From: Onthophagus taurus
Taxonomy: Eukaryota > Arthropoda > Insecta > Coleoptera > Scarabaeidae
Direction: 5' to 3'
DNA: 64,000 nucleotides
Assembly (NCBI RefSeq): GCF_036711975.1
Contig: NC_091972.1
Location: 6,019,001-6,083,000, forward strand
In this document: one piece after another, positions 20,147-32,373 of the stretch
Layout: each line of letters begins with the position of its first letter
Position numbering within the stretch: the stretch's first letter is position 1
The notes under the pieces: generated by a model
Seen by the model: only the letters and a program-made list of their open reading frames with translations
Databases searched by the model: none
Told to the model about the DNA's origin: nothing
Translations under genes and position numbers: made by a program

Positions 20147-23100
20147 ATGACGGCGTTTGAAGGTAGGTTTTAAATATTTATCAAACATTTTTTTTGAGGT
20201 TATCTTAATTCATTATTAGAATTTGGTGTTCTACCTGAGATTGCAAAGGCGATAGAAGAATTAGATTGGACGTAAGTTATAATAATACAATTCCAAATTT
20301 TTTTAAATAATTCGTTTTCTGTTAATTCGCATAGATTACCAACTGATATTCAAGCTGAAGGCATCCCATTAGTTTTGGGTGGAGGAGATGTTCTTATGGC
20401 TGCAGAAACAGGCAGTGGAAAAACTGCGGCATTTTGCCTACCAATTATTCAAATTGTTTGGGAAACTTTAAAAGATATAGAATCTGGGAAAAGTGTAAAA
20501 GCTTCTCATACATGTATTATATATTCATTGTTTTTTTTTTTACAATTTAAGTTTAAATATTTTTTAGCACCACCATGGACGATGTCGATGGTGGATAGAG
20601 GCAGTGCTATCGCTGTAACACCTTGTGGATTAAGGGTACAGTCTCGAGAACAACGTGAATGGCATGGAACTAGATGTACCAGAGGGGTTTTATCAGGAAA
20701 ATGGGGGTTTGAAGCACTTGTTACTGATGAGGGATTATGTAGAGTTGGTTGGTCTACTTTAGCAGCCAATTTAGATTTAGGAACAGATAGATTTGGTTAT
20801 GGTTTTGGAGGAACCGGTAAAAAATCGAATAATCGTCAATTTGATGATTATGGAGAAGCTTTTGGAAAAAGCGACGTTATAAGTTGCTTAATCGATTTAG
20901 ATAATGGTTATATTAAGTTTTTAAAAAATGGCGTAGATTTAGGAAACGCTTTCCAAATTCCAAAAAATAATAATTCTCCATTTTTTCCAGCTGTAGTTTT
21001 AAAGGTGAATTCATCTTGTTATCTTTCCAATTCTATCTTAATATTTGTTTTTAGAATGCAGAAATGCAATTTAATTTTGGTGAAAAACCATTTAAATACA
21101 CTTTACCAGCCCCTTACAAACCAATTAATTCTTGTCCTGTCGATGTATTAGTATCAAACACAAATGGATCTGTTAATACAGAAACATTAAAAACTATTAA
21201 CAACGCCCCCCAAGCAATAATAATTGAACCATCCCGCGAATTAGCTGAACAAACTTGCGAGCAGATAAAAAAATTTAAAAAGTATTTAGAAGCACCAAAA
21301 ATTCGAGAATTACTTGTAATTGGCGGTGTTAACGTTAAAGATCAAATATCTGCTTTACAATCAGGTGTTGATATAATCGTTGCGACACCCGGTCGATTAG
21401 AAGATTTAATTCAAGGTGGTTATGTTATGTTAACACACTGTCGTTTCTTTGTACTCGATGAAGCTGATGGTTTATTAAAGCAAGGTTATACTGAATTAAT
21501 TGAACGTTTACATCGACAAATGCCGAAAATAACTGCGGATGCGCGCCGATTACAAATGATTGTATGCAGCGCTACCTTACATGCTTTTGAAGTAAAAAAA
21601 ATGGCCGATAAATTAATGCATTTTCCAACGTGGGTCGATTTAAAAGGCGAAGACGCCGTACCGGAAACGGTTCATCACGTTGTTGTTATGGTTGATCCAC
21701 AAAAAGATAAATCATGGACAAATTTAAAAAGGCATTTAATAACAGATGGGGTTCACGCCGAAGATAATGTTAGACCTGGGAACAATACGGCTGAAACTTT
21801 GAGTGAAGCTGTTAAAATGTTAAAAGGGGAATATTGTATTAAAGCTATTAATGAACATAAAATGGATAAAGCCATTATTTTTTGTCGAACTAAATTGGAT
21901 TGCGATAATTTGGAGAAATATATGAAGCAAATTGATAGGAATTTTTATACCTGCGTTTGTTTGCATGGCGATCGAAAACCGCACGAAAGAAAAAGCAATT
22001 TGGAAGCTTTTAAACAAGGGAAAGTTAAATTTTTGATTTGTACGGATGTGGCAGCTCGTGGTTTGGATATTTCTGGATTACCGTTTAGTAAGAAATGTTT
22101 TATAAAATCTTAATGTCATACATTCCATGTTTTTGTATTTATCTTTCATAAACACATGCACTGCTGTGCTAAGCGTTTATTAAATGGGAGTTAGCTTTTA
22201 GTCCAGCGTCTCAATTATGAGTCCAGTTGGAAAATTATACAGTGAATTTCACTTAAAATGCAATATACCAATAGTTATTTACATAACCAATTATGAAAAG
22301 ACTAACTCACGTAATTTGCAAAACTTCGTCAAACAAAATTAGCCATTTCATAACGTGTTAAGTACTAGTATATTATTATACTATTATTGGGCTATTATTT
22401 ACTAAGGTTAAGTTTATTAGGCATAATTAACCTGAGTGCCTAATAGCTCATTATATGTGAGTTTGTCCACGACTATTGAAAGTGATTCCATACATTTATT
22501 TTTAAATAAATTTTTGAATAAAGTTTAAACGTCAATATGACACAAATTCAATGTTACTAACTGTAACCAACTTCACAACAATTTGTCAAAATTAAATGTC
22601 AATTTTATAAAACGTCGTTTTTTTTACAAAAATTAATTAATTTATGCTTAAATCATACGAAAAAAGGAATTTGTTTAGGTTTTTTTTAATGTCAAACCTT
22701 TAGAAACTCCTAAGAAATTGAATTAAATTGACATTTTTTGAAATTGTAACGTGTCAAGTTGATTACCCGTGTATAATGATTATTATTCACCGCTATTATT
22801 CACTCCGTGAAAAATGACTAACCTTTTGTTTTAGAAAACTCATTAATAAGGTATATATTATAAGGTAGTCCTGGACAAAAAATTTTATCTAATTCCATTC
22901 CAGCAATTTTTGTTCAAAACTTGATTTATTCTACTATACTCTGTTTTTAAACCAGGAGGAGTATTTTAAATTTGTCACCAGATTGACCTTGCACGTGATT
23001 GGTTGAATGCGAGGAAGGTTCACACACAGGCAATTTTGAATTTTGAATTTGAAGGTTAGGTTTTTGACAATTCAACAGTTCGTGTCATTATTGTAAATTT

Positions 23101-24695
23101 TGTGTTCTTAAACCCTTCTTTATTATATGTATTTTGAAATAAATACACTCATAACTTCAATGTTAATTTGTATCTTTAGTGTTGACGATAACAAACGAAA
23201 ATAAATACAATAATAAGTAAATAAATAAATAATAATAATTATTAATTTAAATTTAGCGCCAAAATATCTAGTAATATTTTCTGGTGATTTTTCCTAGTGT
23301 AAATCTGACATTCGCGTTTACTCCTCCTGGTTTAAAAACAGAGTATAGTGACTGATGTTAATTTATCAATTTGTAGTTAGGTAATGGAATTCATTACATC
23401 ACTAGTGATGTAATAAAATCATTGCATGACCAGTTATAAAAAAGGTGACGTTACATAACGTCAGAAAGACATGTAAAATTTAATTTTCATAATGGAATTA
23501 GGTAATAGTATATTAAAAAACTAGTTTCATAAGACACGCTTGAAATGCACGAATTCAAATTTTTTTAAGCTATTTTGTTGTAATTCGAGTTTGTATCCTT
23601 TTTTTTTAACAAATATAAAATAAATTTTGACAATGTAGGAAAATAGGTATATAGCAGTTGGTAACACCGTAATACTTGAAAATAGAAATTTGAATTGACA
23701 ATTAGAAATTATCAAAATTATTCAGCTGAAAAAAATGTTTCATGTACGCCTCCCAAAATAAGAGAAATTGCTCAGAGTTCAATGTCCTCATCATTGTGGA
23801 CATTGTATTCGATGCTAAGAACGAGTTTAAACATCCATAGACAAAAATTGTCACATTGACAACTAGAAGAATTAATGCCCCAATGTCACCAACTTGAACT
23901 GGTTCCATAAAATGTTAGCAAGTTCCATAAAATTAAAATGTTATGTTCTATGTTGCATTTTATGTGGGACAGTGTAAGTGCATAATAGTTTCGTAACTAT
24001 GGTTACTACATACATGTATTGCGAGTTATATGAATTTCCCGGTATATTTTGTTTACTTAAAATTGTTATAACGTTATTTTTTCTTGTAGTGATTAATGTT
24101 ACTCTTCCTGATGAAAAATCAAATTATGTACATAGAATTGGACGTGTTGGTCGTGCTGAAAGAATGGGATTAGCTATTAGTTTAGTTAGTTCAATTCCTG
24201 AGAAGGTAAATTAATTTTTATGGATTGTTTAAGCATTAAAGTTAAAAATTGATTTGAAGTAAAAAAGAATTTGTTTTAATTAATTTCTTCTATTAGGTTT
24301 GGTATCATGGTGAATGGTGCAAAAGTCGCGGTCGAAACTGTTGGAACACCAACCTAACAGACGTTAAGGGCTGTTGTATTTGGTATAACGAACCACAAGT
24401 AATTAAAAATTAATTGATTGAACGCCAAATTTTTTAACTTTACTTTTTTTTGTAGTATTTAGCGGATATTGAAGATCATTTAAACATAACAATTCAACAA
24501 GTTGAGCCTGATTTTAAAATTCCTTGTGATGAATTTGATGGAAAAGTTGTTTATGGTCAAAAAAGACAACAGCAAGGTACAGGTTATGTTACTCATACAG
24601 CCCAAATGGTACCAATTGTTCAAGAATTAAGTAAGCTTGAAAGTCAGGCGCAAATTTTGTATTTGGAAAGACATTTAAGTGCTGGAAGAAAATGA
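20147..24695 (+). CDS. Ddx1: ATP-dependent RNA helicase DDX1
   Basis: DDX1 is the DEAD-box helicase with a SPRY domain inserted between its first two helicase motifs; it acts in tRNA splicing (ligase complex), mRNA processing and RNA/DNA hybrid clearance. Exons: 20147-20162, 20220-20271, 20335-20492, 20568-21004, 21055-22087, 24090-24205, 24297-24398 and 24456-24695, giving 717 residues (human about 740). Motifs in order: [16 protein letters not shown] (Q-motif region), [11 protein letters not shown] (motif I), the SPRY domain ([39 protein letters not shown]), [52 protein letters not shown] and [15 protein letters not shown] (motif VI). The cysteine-bearing C-terminal part ([20 protein letters not shown]) is also typical. 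The 2.0-kb intron 22088-24089 is enlarged by mobile DNA; the others are about 50-90 bp. Confidence 0.96.
22933..23349. repeat. 417-bp MITE with perfect 30-bp terminal inverted repeats
   Basis: The left end (ACTATACTCTGTTTTTAAAC, continuing CAGGAGGAGT) at 22933-22962 is an exact complement of 23320-23349. No transposase is encoded. It sits inside the long Ddx1 intron in neutral orientation. Perfect ends over 30 bp suggest recent movement or conservation of the ends. No clear target duplication was seen. Confidence 0.85.
23949..24012 (+). repeat. Dispersed repeat shared with 54441-54503
   Basis: A stretch of about 64 bp including GTAACTATGGTTACTACAT in the Ddx1 intron is repeated with some changes at 54441-54503 (common words ATTTTATGTGGGA and CGTAACTATGGTTACT). 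The core GTAACTATGGTTAC is itself a palindrome. It is probably the end of an unidentified element. Confidence 0.6.
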
Positions 24696-25598
24696 ATTTT
24701 GAAATACTTTGATTTGAATATTTAAAGGAAAAATAAAATATAACTTAAACAAAAAAAAGTTGTTTTAATACTTTTAAAATATTTATTTGTAACTATAAAA
24801 TATGTATATATTTTAAAAATGCACAATAACGGTTCTTTTTAAGACTAAGTATAAAAAAATTTAAAGATTGTAAATTCATAATAATTAAATTAGAAAAAAA
24901 ATTTTAAAATTCGTCAGTTTTTTTTTTACTGTAGAAGATTAATACTATATAAACATTAAGCGATCGCAGCTACTTTTCTTGTGAATTATGGCTTAAAACT
25001 AAAGCAATTTAAGAAAAAAAGTGATTTAAACAAGTGCTTTTTTAATTGAACCCTTTAACACACAAACTTGTTTCTTATAATGTAAGAAATGATCAGCTTA
25101 AAAGAATCTATTTTGTAAAAAGCTTTAGATGAGTTTGAAGTTATATTTGCATATACAGGAATATAATGAATCTTATTGGCAAAAGACATTTATCAATATG
25201 TTAAAAAACAGACAACAAATATGGAAAATTACATCCAATTTTTCTCTAAGTTAAACATAGAAGTACACTATAGAAATTACTAACGGAAGTCAGATTTTAG
25301 GTTATAACTATAAGCTCAAATAGAATTGAGTAAGATTCATAAATACATGTCAATATGATTTCTTAAATTATTAAGAAATAACAAATTTGTATTGTCAAAG
25401 AGTTAATAAGTCAAATATTTTAAAACAAAACAAACCAATTTAAAGATAAATACAAAATTTTAACCATAATAAATGAAAATAAAACAACAAATAAATATAA
25501 ATCTATAAACTGATCTCTAAATAAAGACAATAAAAACAATCTAATTTCACTTTTAGCGTATCATTTAAACGAAATGATGTTTTTTTTAAAATTATCTT
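24696..25598. other. Convergent 3' regions of Ddx1 and Bsdc1
   Basis: AT-rich, without open frames. AATAAA at about 24730, soon after the Ddx1 stop, is a plausible poly(A) signal. The remaining 0.8 kb probably belongs to the 3' untranslated region of Bsdc1 on the other strand. Confidence 0.45.
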
Positions 25599-27068
25599 TT
25601 ATTTTTCAATTTTTTCCCAATCATCATCCGTGCTACTATTACTTGAATTCGTTACTACACTCATTATAGACTCATTATCTATTTTTTTATCGTTTTCTTT
25701 ATTAGGAGATGTCTTTTCTTCTAATTTTAAATCAGAATTTTTCCTTTTCATTTTTGTTTCTTGTTCATATTCTTCTAATAACCTTATCTGTTCTTCTTCC
25801 GTTAATTCAACATCATGTGCAAAATCTTCTATGAAAAATATTATTTATAATTATTTCTTTTTTATTGATCGGATTTTACATCTAAATTAAAACTAATAAT
25901 CTATTCTATAGTTTTTCCCCACCTTGTTCCCATTTAACAGAATCTTCATCGGTAACTTCAATTATTTCTTCTCCTTTAATTTCACGTCTTTTCTCTATAT
26001 CATCTTGTAAAGCTATATCATCTTCTAGTAAAGCTTTTTTAAATAAATATCTACATTTTTTGGAAAAAATTAATAAAATCCATAAATATATATTTTTAAA
26101 TTTACCTTTGCCAAAAAATATCATGTGAAACATGATCAGGAACTAATTTACTATATTGTTCACTTAACACTACTGAATTTGCAAGATGTTTATTTAATTT
26201 ATACTCAGTAAGTTGATCATCTATTATTTCAAGCCAACATTGATAACGTTTTTCTAATGAACTATCTGGATCGGTGAGAAAAGTTGAAGATTTCTTTTGA
26301 AGATCATATATAGCGCACTTTAAAAAAATTAAAGATAAAAATAACTCACATATACATAAAATAATAAAGCCTTATCTTATCTTTGATTTTATGCTTTATT
26401 TACAAACAACTTTACCTGCAGTTTTGTTAATGGTACCATATCTCCATCTGTAATTAAAATAGCTTCGGTATCTTCATCTTCTGGACTTGGATTAAGCGCT
26501 TCGTTGACTTGACCTTGTTAAAAATTATTATTTAGCATTAAAAATATAAATTAAGCGATAAAAAATTACCTAAAAATGAGCTAATACTTTTCTTGACTGT
26601 ATTTGCTGTTGATTCTGGTTCATTAAGCTATAAAAATTAATTTAAACAACGCGTTATTGTATTATTAAATTAAATTTCAATGATTTTATTTACCCTTAAT
26701 GTTTTTTCGAGAACTGAACCTGTTGAAGAAACCATATTTGTTGCTTCTGTTTTAACGGCTTGTCCCAATTCGCCTAAATCTTTTTTAACAAACTCTAACA
26801 CTTCTGTACTCTAGTTTAGAACAGTAAAAATCCCTTCTTAATAATGTTAATAAAATAATTGCGTTTATTACCTTATTTTTAGCGGCGTTTAACCATGAAC
26901 CAAACCAACTATCGTTACTATAAAAAAACTCATTAAAATTTTAATTGCTAAAGATCCATTAAAACATTGTTATGTATTTCGTTTATTATTATGTATAGTT
27001 TATGGTTCGTATGGAATACGTTAAAATATAGGGCATTTTAACGGTTAATTAACTCACCTTTCCGCCAT
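25599..27068 (-). CDS. Bsdc1: BSD domain-containing protein 1 (Bsdc1-like)
   Basis: Predicted 299-residue protein from eight exons on the minus strand: 27068-27058, 26917-26872, 26810-26694, 26627-26570, 26513-26416, 26317-26106, 26050-25923 and 25828-25599; all joins keep frame. The N-terminus (SWFGSWLNAAKNKSTEVLEF, VKKDLGELGQAVKTEA) is the amphipathic N-terminal region of the BSDC1 family. The BSD domain spans about residues 150-210 and shows its hallmark: YSKLVPDHVSHDIFWQRYLF, with the conserved Phe-Trp pair. The C-terminus is acidic and ends DDDWEKIEK, as in the family, where a DWE motif near the end is usual. BSDC1 function is poorly known. The vertebrate protein is longer (about 430), mostly in the disordered middle. 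Confidence 0.9.
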
Positions 27069-28300
27069 TGTTTAAGGTATTCGTTTTGAACAATTTTCTT
27101 CGTAATATATTTATTTATTTCTTGTTACTACTGTAATTTTGGCAGGTAAAAATGTTAAAAGAACACAAATATTTACAATAAAAGAGCAGCTGTCTTGACA
27201 GATGTTTGACGGTTTACTGTTGGTATTGCAGATTACATTTATTAAAAAAAAAAAAGTTTTTACTTTATCATAAATTTATTATTTAATTCTAAATAAAGCC
27301 AACATTTTGCTATTCGAGAATTAGTTTATAAAATTATATGATAGTAATTAATTAAATTTATCTTATCATTTAAAAGAATAATTATAATTTAAATTGGTTG
27401 TAATTAATGTAGTTATTGGATTATAGATGGCGAAAGTATTCGGTGAATTAAAAAATTTAAGGCAATATAAAGAAATTTTTTGAATTTTCTTTTGCAATAA
27501 TAATTTAAATAAATTTTAACAACATAAGAGTTAATTGTTTATTATTTTAAAACAATTATCATAATTTCAAGTGTATGTAGATAACTAAATCATAGGTGGC
27601 GCCAATGTGAACAATATGACATTGTCAAAAACGGAAATTTTCAAAATATTTGCATAATCTTTTTATCTGTTTCAGATTAATAATAATCTTATCATAAAAT
27701 CGTTCCTTAAAAAACTTCTCTTAAAATTATTGTATAAACGGACTTGATATAGGAAACGGGGACGTTGTCGCCGATATCTGAATAAGGGATAAAGAACCCG
27801 AGGGAGCGGGGAGTTCCTGTAGTAAAAAAGGGAACGAAGACGCGCGTACTTCGGATTTGTGTGGTGCCTTGATCCTTGGCGGTGGCGGTCTCCGACGCTG
27901 ACTGCCCCGCATATGTATATGTAGATAGTGCGTGGTCAGATGGCAGTTTGCAAGTTATGGTCGCGAGAGATCGCATACCGCCCCTTCTCGGACGAACCTA
28001 ACTCAGACTCCAAACACAGAGTTGTATTCAAAACATTTTTCAATTCAAACTGATTTTTTTGAGAATAATCTTTTATATGTATTAATAAATTTGTAGAATT
28101 TGGGTAAACTTTGGTGTGGAGGGACTGAAGAAGAACAGGAGTAAAGAAAGGAGCCAGCAGAACCGAATTTCAAAATAAGGCATAGTTGGAGTTAACGGGA
28201 GGGGTAGATGAATTCTAGGTGATTGTAAGGAATGGAGTAATAATTTTTGCGTAGGGAGGGTATTAACACTTAATTTGTCGCACAGGATCAAATTAAGGAA
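27069..28300. other. Bsdc1 upstream region and GC-rich block
   Basis: The first 150 bp should hold the Bsdc1 promoter. A marked GC-rich, non-repetitive block lies at about 27740-28010 (including GTCGCGAGAGATCGCATACC). Open frames across it on the minus strand look like chance products of the base composition: no recognisable domain and mixed codon use. It could be a regulatory or CpG-rich element. Confidence 0.35.
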
Positions 28301-28330
28301 TCAAATTATGTAAGGAATCCAGCTGCAAGA

Positions 28331-28800
28331 GTGGCAAGGACAGCAATATGGCGGAATAAACATAGAACTGCAGCCAAAGCCCGGATATACAAGACAGCAA
28401 TTAAATCTATATTGACATATGCAGCAGAGACTCGACCAGAAACATCCAAAACAAAAAGAATGCTAGAAACTACAGAAATGAAAATAGTGCGTAGAAAAGT
28501 TGTTAATGAATAACATTAATTTATAGAAAATAAAGTGAGAACATCAGACAGGTTGCAGGAGAGATAACATCAATAATTTGGTATTTGAGAGAAAGAAGAA
28601 ATGGAACGAGCACATCGACCGAATGACAGAAGAACGAATTGTGTAAATAACACGGAACAAATCATCATCAGGACGAAGAAACATTGGAAGACCTAGAAAA
28701 AGATGGAGCAAACGATTAGGGGACAAAAACGTGAAACAAAACAGGCAGTTATGCCTAAATACAGAAGGAAGAAAAAGAAAATACTCCACGCGTATGTTTA
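28331..28800 (+). pseudogene. RTE-like LINE ORF2 3' end, degraded
   Basis: The open frame KARIYKTAIKSILTYAAETR followed by KTKRMLETTEMKIVRRKVV matches the conserved stretch after the reverse transcriptase domain of RTE-like LINEs common in beetles. After a stop and frame change the message continues as KKWNEHIDRMTEERIV and RRNIGRPRKRWSKRLGD, the usual C-terminal end of these proteins. The same family occurs at 38990-41900, where it is interrupted by another LINE. Confidence 0.75.
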
Positions 28801-29007
28801 AGTGTTAAGGAATTTGTGGGCTCCTTCAAATAAATTAATTTATTAGACACAGTTTATTAGCTATAGAAAGATATTAGAGAGGATAGGTTGAGCTAGACAA
28901 TCTCGCTGCAAGCAAGTAAGTCTGTTTACTGCTTTTTTCATAATTTTGCAGATTGTTTGACGCTCTGAATATGAGACATAACAGTAATATTTACTACTCC
29001 AGCCACC

Positions 29008-29205
29008 TTGATGAAATTCTGTAAAGGAGGGAGAATGAAGCCGGGAAGAATTGATAATCTGAAAACTCTGGTCAATACACTCAAGATAATACAAAATACA
29101 TCTTATGTAAGTGACCATGATAACCTGGATGTACAAGACATTAATCCTAAATATACTTGTGCAAGATTTTATGATAAAGTTGGAAGAAAATTGAGGCATA
29201 AGTAA
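29008..29205 (+). pseudogene. Short LINE-related fragment
   Basis: The start of this frame, MKFCKGGRMKPG, repeats the [11 protein letters not shown] block of the LINE in the Orc1 intron (minus strand near 10,590), so it is a short piece of the same or a related element. The rest is unrecognised. No flanking duplication was found. Confidence 0.4.
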
Positions 29206-29209
29206 CACT

Positions 29210-30840
29210 AAGTGTTGACATTACCAACATATGCACAAATTTCTTTAATTAAAAGTTTATATTTGAAAATTTCTATAAATACGGTCCTGAAATTGTCCGG
29301 ACTATCGGTGGACATATATTAGCTCTTGCTGTCACCCGCTACCGTACTGACATCTGGCGGCCAATAGTTGCCGCTTTAACTAACCACATCTTGGCTGTCA
29401 CTGGACGTTCCATTACCATCCTCCTAAATCTGGTCCTCCGTGGTCCACCGTAGTTGACCTCGATCAGTTTTTCGTTTTTGCTCGTTTCAGTGTACTTTTT
29501 TTGTTCTTCCCCCTTTTTCATCTACTACATCTATAAACATTTAAAAATGTCATCAACATTCTAAAATCATTAATACCCAAAGTTTTCTTTTAGAATATTG
29601 TTTTTGAATCTTTTTGATTACGTAATGTCTATTTGGTGGATGTAACGGTTGATCGATATTTTAACAAAACTATATTGTGTATACAAGCGGCGGGTTCGGA
29701 GGCGCAGCCGGCGAGAACAGGATCGGTTCTCCGGCCGGCTTTATTAATATTAATAAGTACACGTCAATATGTCAAGACATTTCCATTTTCGATTTTCAGC
29801 GGACGGCGCTGACATCCTTCGACCGTATTTTGCTTTTCTCTCTAAGGATGTTTGAGATTTACGTACACTTCCGTTACACATTTAAATATCTTTAACAACC
29901 AACCAACCATATCAATACTGTTACTTTTTAATAAAATCAAAGAACGACATAATAACACTCAAAATGTACGTACAAATAACTAAACCCAATCTTCATTTTC
30001 CCAAGAAGCATTACCATTTATCAAAATTTACTTTTGCTTAGTTTTTAGTTGTAATAACCGTGTAGTAATAATTTAGGTAATACGGGTGCTATGTTTATTA
30101 TCCATAACCTACACAAGTCTAGACTGTAGACAACGGCAGCTTCTTCTTCTTCGATTCTTCGACATTTACAACTTCATTCCCACTGGTTATATCTCGCTTC
30201 TAAGAAAAATAACGTCCGTTGGTATAAAAGTGTTTAGCCGGATGGTAATAAATCTCTCCGCCTCCGTTTTTCCGGGAGCGGGAGAGCCTCAGGGGGCATG
30301 GTGGTCGAGATGGCTAAGGGGAAAAGGGGGAAGTTCGTTCGCTTAAATATCGGAAGATCCGCACCGAAGATAGGGCGAAGAACGATCGGACGCGACACCA
30401 CCGGCGAAATGGGTTATTTATTGCGGCTACGTTTACCGCCTGTTTAATATTTGTACACTGTGTGACTTCTATCTCTTTCTATCTTTGTTTCTCCTCGTTT
30501 CGGTACCGGAGTCCGCGGCATTCCCCTCGTGATTGCGTTTATTCAGACGTAATAATTCAAGGGACGGACGCCGGAGATCGGCGACCAACGTTCAAGAGAT
30601 AAAGATTACTATGGTAAAAACCGAACACCAGATGGTTAAACTTTTAAATTTTACTTTAAAATGTTTAAAGTTTTAAAATAATATTAATCGCTATATCTAT
30701 GTTCTAAGGGATTTAATATATTGCAAATTTACATTATTTTCATATTACTTGCAATATAAGTTATGAAAGTATTATGTATTTACATTGTCCACATAACATG
30801 TATATACCGTATATGTCCAATACCGTCACTTAGTCACTAC
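29210..30840. other. Intergenic DNA with GC-rich blocks
   Basis: No gene supported. Two GC-rich patches stand out, about 29680-29850 (short frame with GGFGGAAGENRIGSPAG, no domain) and 30240-30600. They are low in repeats and differ from the AT-rich surroundings. They lie 6-8 kb downstream of the SoxF gene's coding end. Confidence 0.3.
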
Positions 30841-30844
30841 TACA

Positions 30845-31265
30845 ATCATTCGGGTTTAGCCATCTTGAGAGACGTACGGCTAAACCCAAATGCTTCTAGT
30901 TGTAGGTCTAGTGTTAGTTCTAGTGACAGTGTAAATGTAAAAGTAGAACTAATACTATACCTAGAACTAGAAACATTTGGGTTTAGCCGCACGTCTCTAA
31001 AGACGGCTAAACCCGAATGATTCTAGTTCTAGGTATAGTGTTAGTTCTACATAGCAACAGTGCTAAAGTGCAAAACTATAAAGTTTCTAGTTCTAGGGCT
31101 AGTGTTAGTTGTAGTTTTAGTTCAATAAAACTATGCAACATAGTGATATCTAATGCTAACTAGCGCTATCTTGCACTGTCACTAGAACTAACATTAGACC
31201 TAGAACTAGAAACATTCGGGTTAGCCGTTGTAAGAGACGCAAGGCTAAACTCGAATGTTTGTAGT
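30845..31265. repeat. Alternating-orientation palindromic satellite, locus 1
   Basis: The segment is built from two kinds of palindromic blocks. Block A is a ~45-bp hairpin of the form CATTYGGGTTTAGCC ... GGCTAAACCCRAATG at about 30847, 30968 and 31203. Block B is CTAGTTCTAGGTCTAGTGTT followed by AGTTCTAG and, further on, its complement. The asymmetric centre of block A (TCTTGAGAGACGT) shows that successive copies are in opposite orientation. Related arrays lie at 54100-54610 and 59455-59830. Confidence 0.85.
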
Positions 31266-32233
31266 TCATCTTAAGGTAAAAACTATATCAAGACGTATAC
31301 ATAAATGTACGTAAACAATTTGGCTTAATATGTAGATAATTCAAGAAAAAGTTAACACTATTCTTTACCACCATTCCTTTATGGTTCTCTAGTCTACACT
31401 TAGGAGTAAATCAATTCCACCAACAGTCGACTTTCCTTGTAATTTTTTATCTAATTTGTGACAATTGCTTCATTACCTGACTTGGTTCACTTCTTTTATA
31501 CCTATTTCTATTACTCTATTACACTATGTTTTTTTCTATAATACCTATCGAGTTATTGTTAAGTTGGTAACAGTTGGCAAAATTAACAGAAAAGTTTTGT
31601 TATGCTTTGAAATCAATTTGACACAAATTTTGAGCTTTTGTTATTCAAAAACCCAAAATTCAGTTTTCGATTTAATATTTGTATATAAATAAGTAAAATG
31701 AAATGAACGCAACCAAAAAATTAACAGTTATACTAAAACAAGTGGTGCTAAGGTGTAAATAGGAACAAGAAGTCATTGGATTTTGTAGAAAATTTATGTA
31801 TCATTTTTTTGATAAATTCATTTTCTTTAATTCAAAATCGTTCATTTGATTTCTGAACCTGTTATTTACAGCTTATACCGTAATAAACCGGAAAGAAAAC
31901 GAAGTTCTTCACTTCTACAACAAAATACACAAAGATATGTTGTCGATAATCTTCTGTTGAATAAAAAAAGTGTTGTTCTTTATCATTCGTCAGCGTAATG
32001 TAAATGAACTAGTTTGGTCCCATTGCAAGACTTACTGTAATAATAATTTCGATGAAACTTGGTATTTTAGTGGTTTGTACTAAGTATTAAGTAAAAACGG
32101 CTGCATTTCAAAGCGGTTTAAACAAAATATGTCAAATAGTTGCAGTTATCGGATCCCGTTATATCAAAGTTATGTCTCTGTGATTTTTTTTAGAGCGAAT
32201 TGTAAAGTAAAAGGAAACAAAAATAAGCCATAT
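31266..32233. other. AT-rich intergenic DNA, nothing recognised
   Basis: Only short chance frames are present; no domain, RNA gene or repeat was recognised. Confidence 0.4.
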
Positions 32234-32373
32234 TTTCGTCCAATCGGAAAAAATTGTGCTGATATGTGTTCTAGACCGGACGTCGCGCCTTTATTTTACC
32301 TACATAAAGAAATAAAGGCGCGACGATCAGTCTAGAACATACATCAGCACCATTTTTTCCGATTGGACGAAAT
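32234..32373. repeat. 140-bp near-perfect hairpin element
   Basis: Two ~60-bp arms pair almost fully. The left starts TTTCGTCCAATCGG and ends GTCGCGCCTTTATTT; the right is the complement with about six changes. The loop around 32297-32310 is ~15 bp. It resembles a small foldback MITE. An open frame crosses the left arm by chance. Confidence 0.85.

Noticed and set aside
20506-20769. Minus-strand frame under the Ddx1 SPRY exon
   Set aside because: Shadow of the SPRY coding sequence; no own features.
27707-27976. 89-codon minus-strand frame in the 27.8-kb GC block
   Set aside because: Two overlapping minus-strand frames are open and neither has a recognisable domain or consistent codon use.
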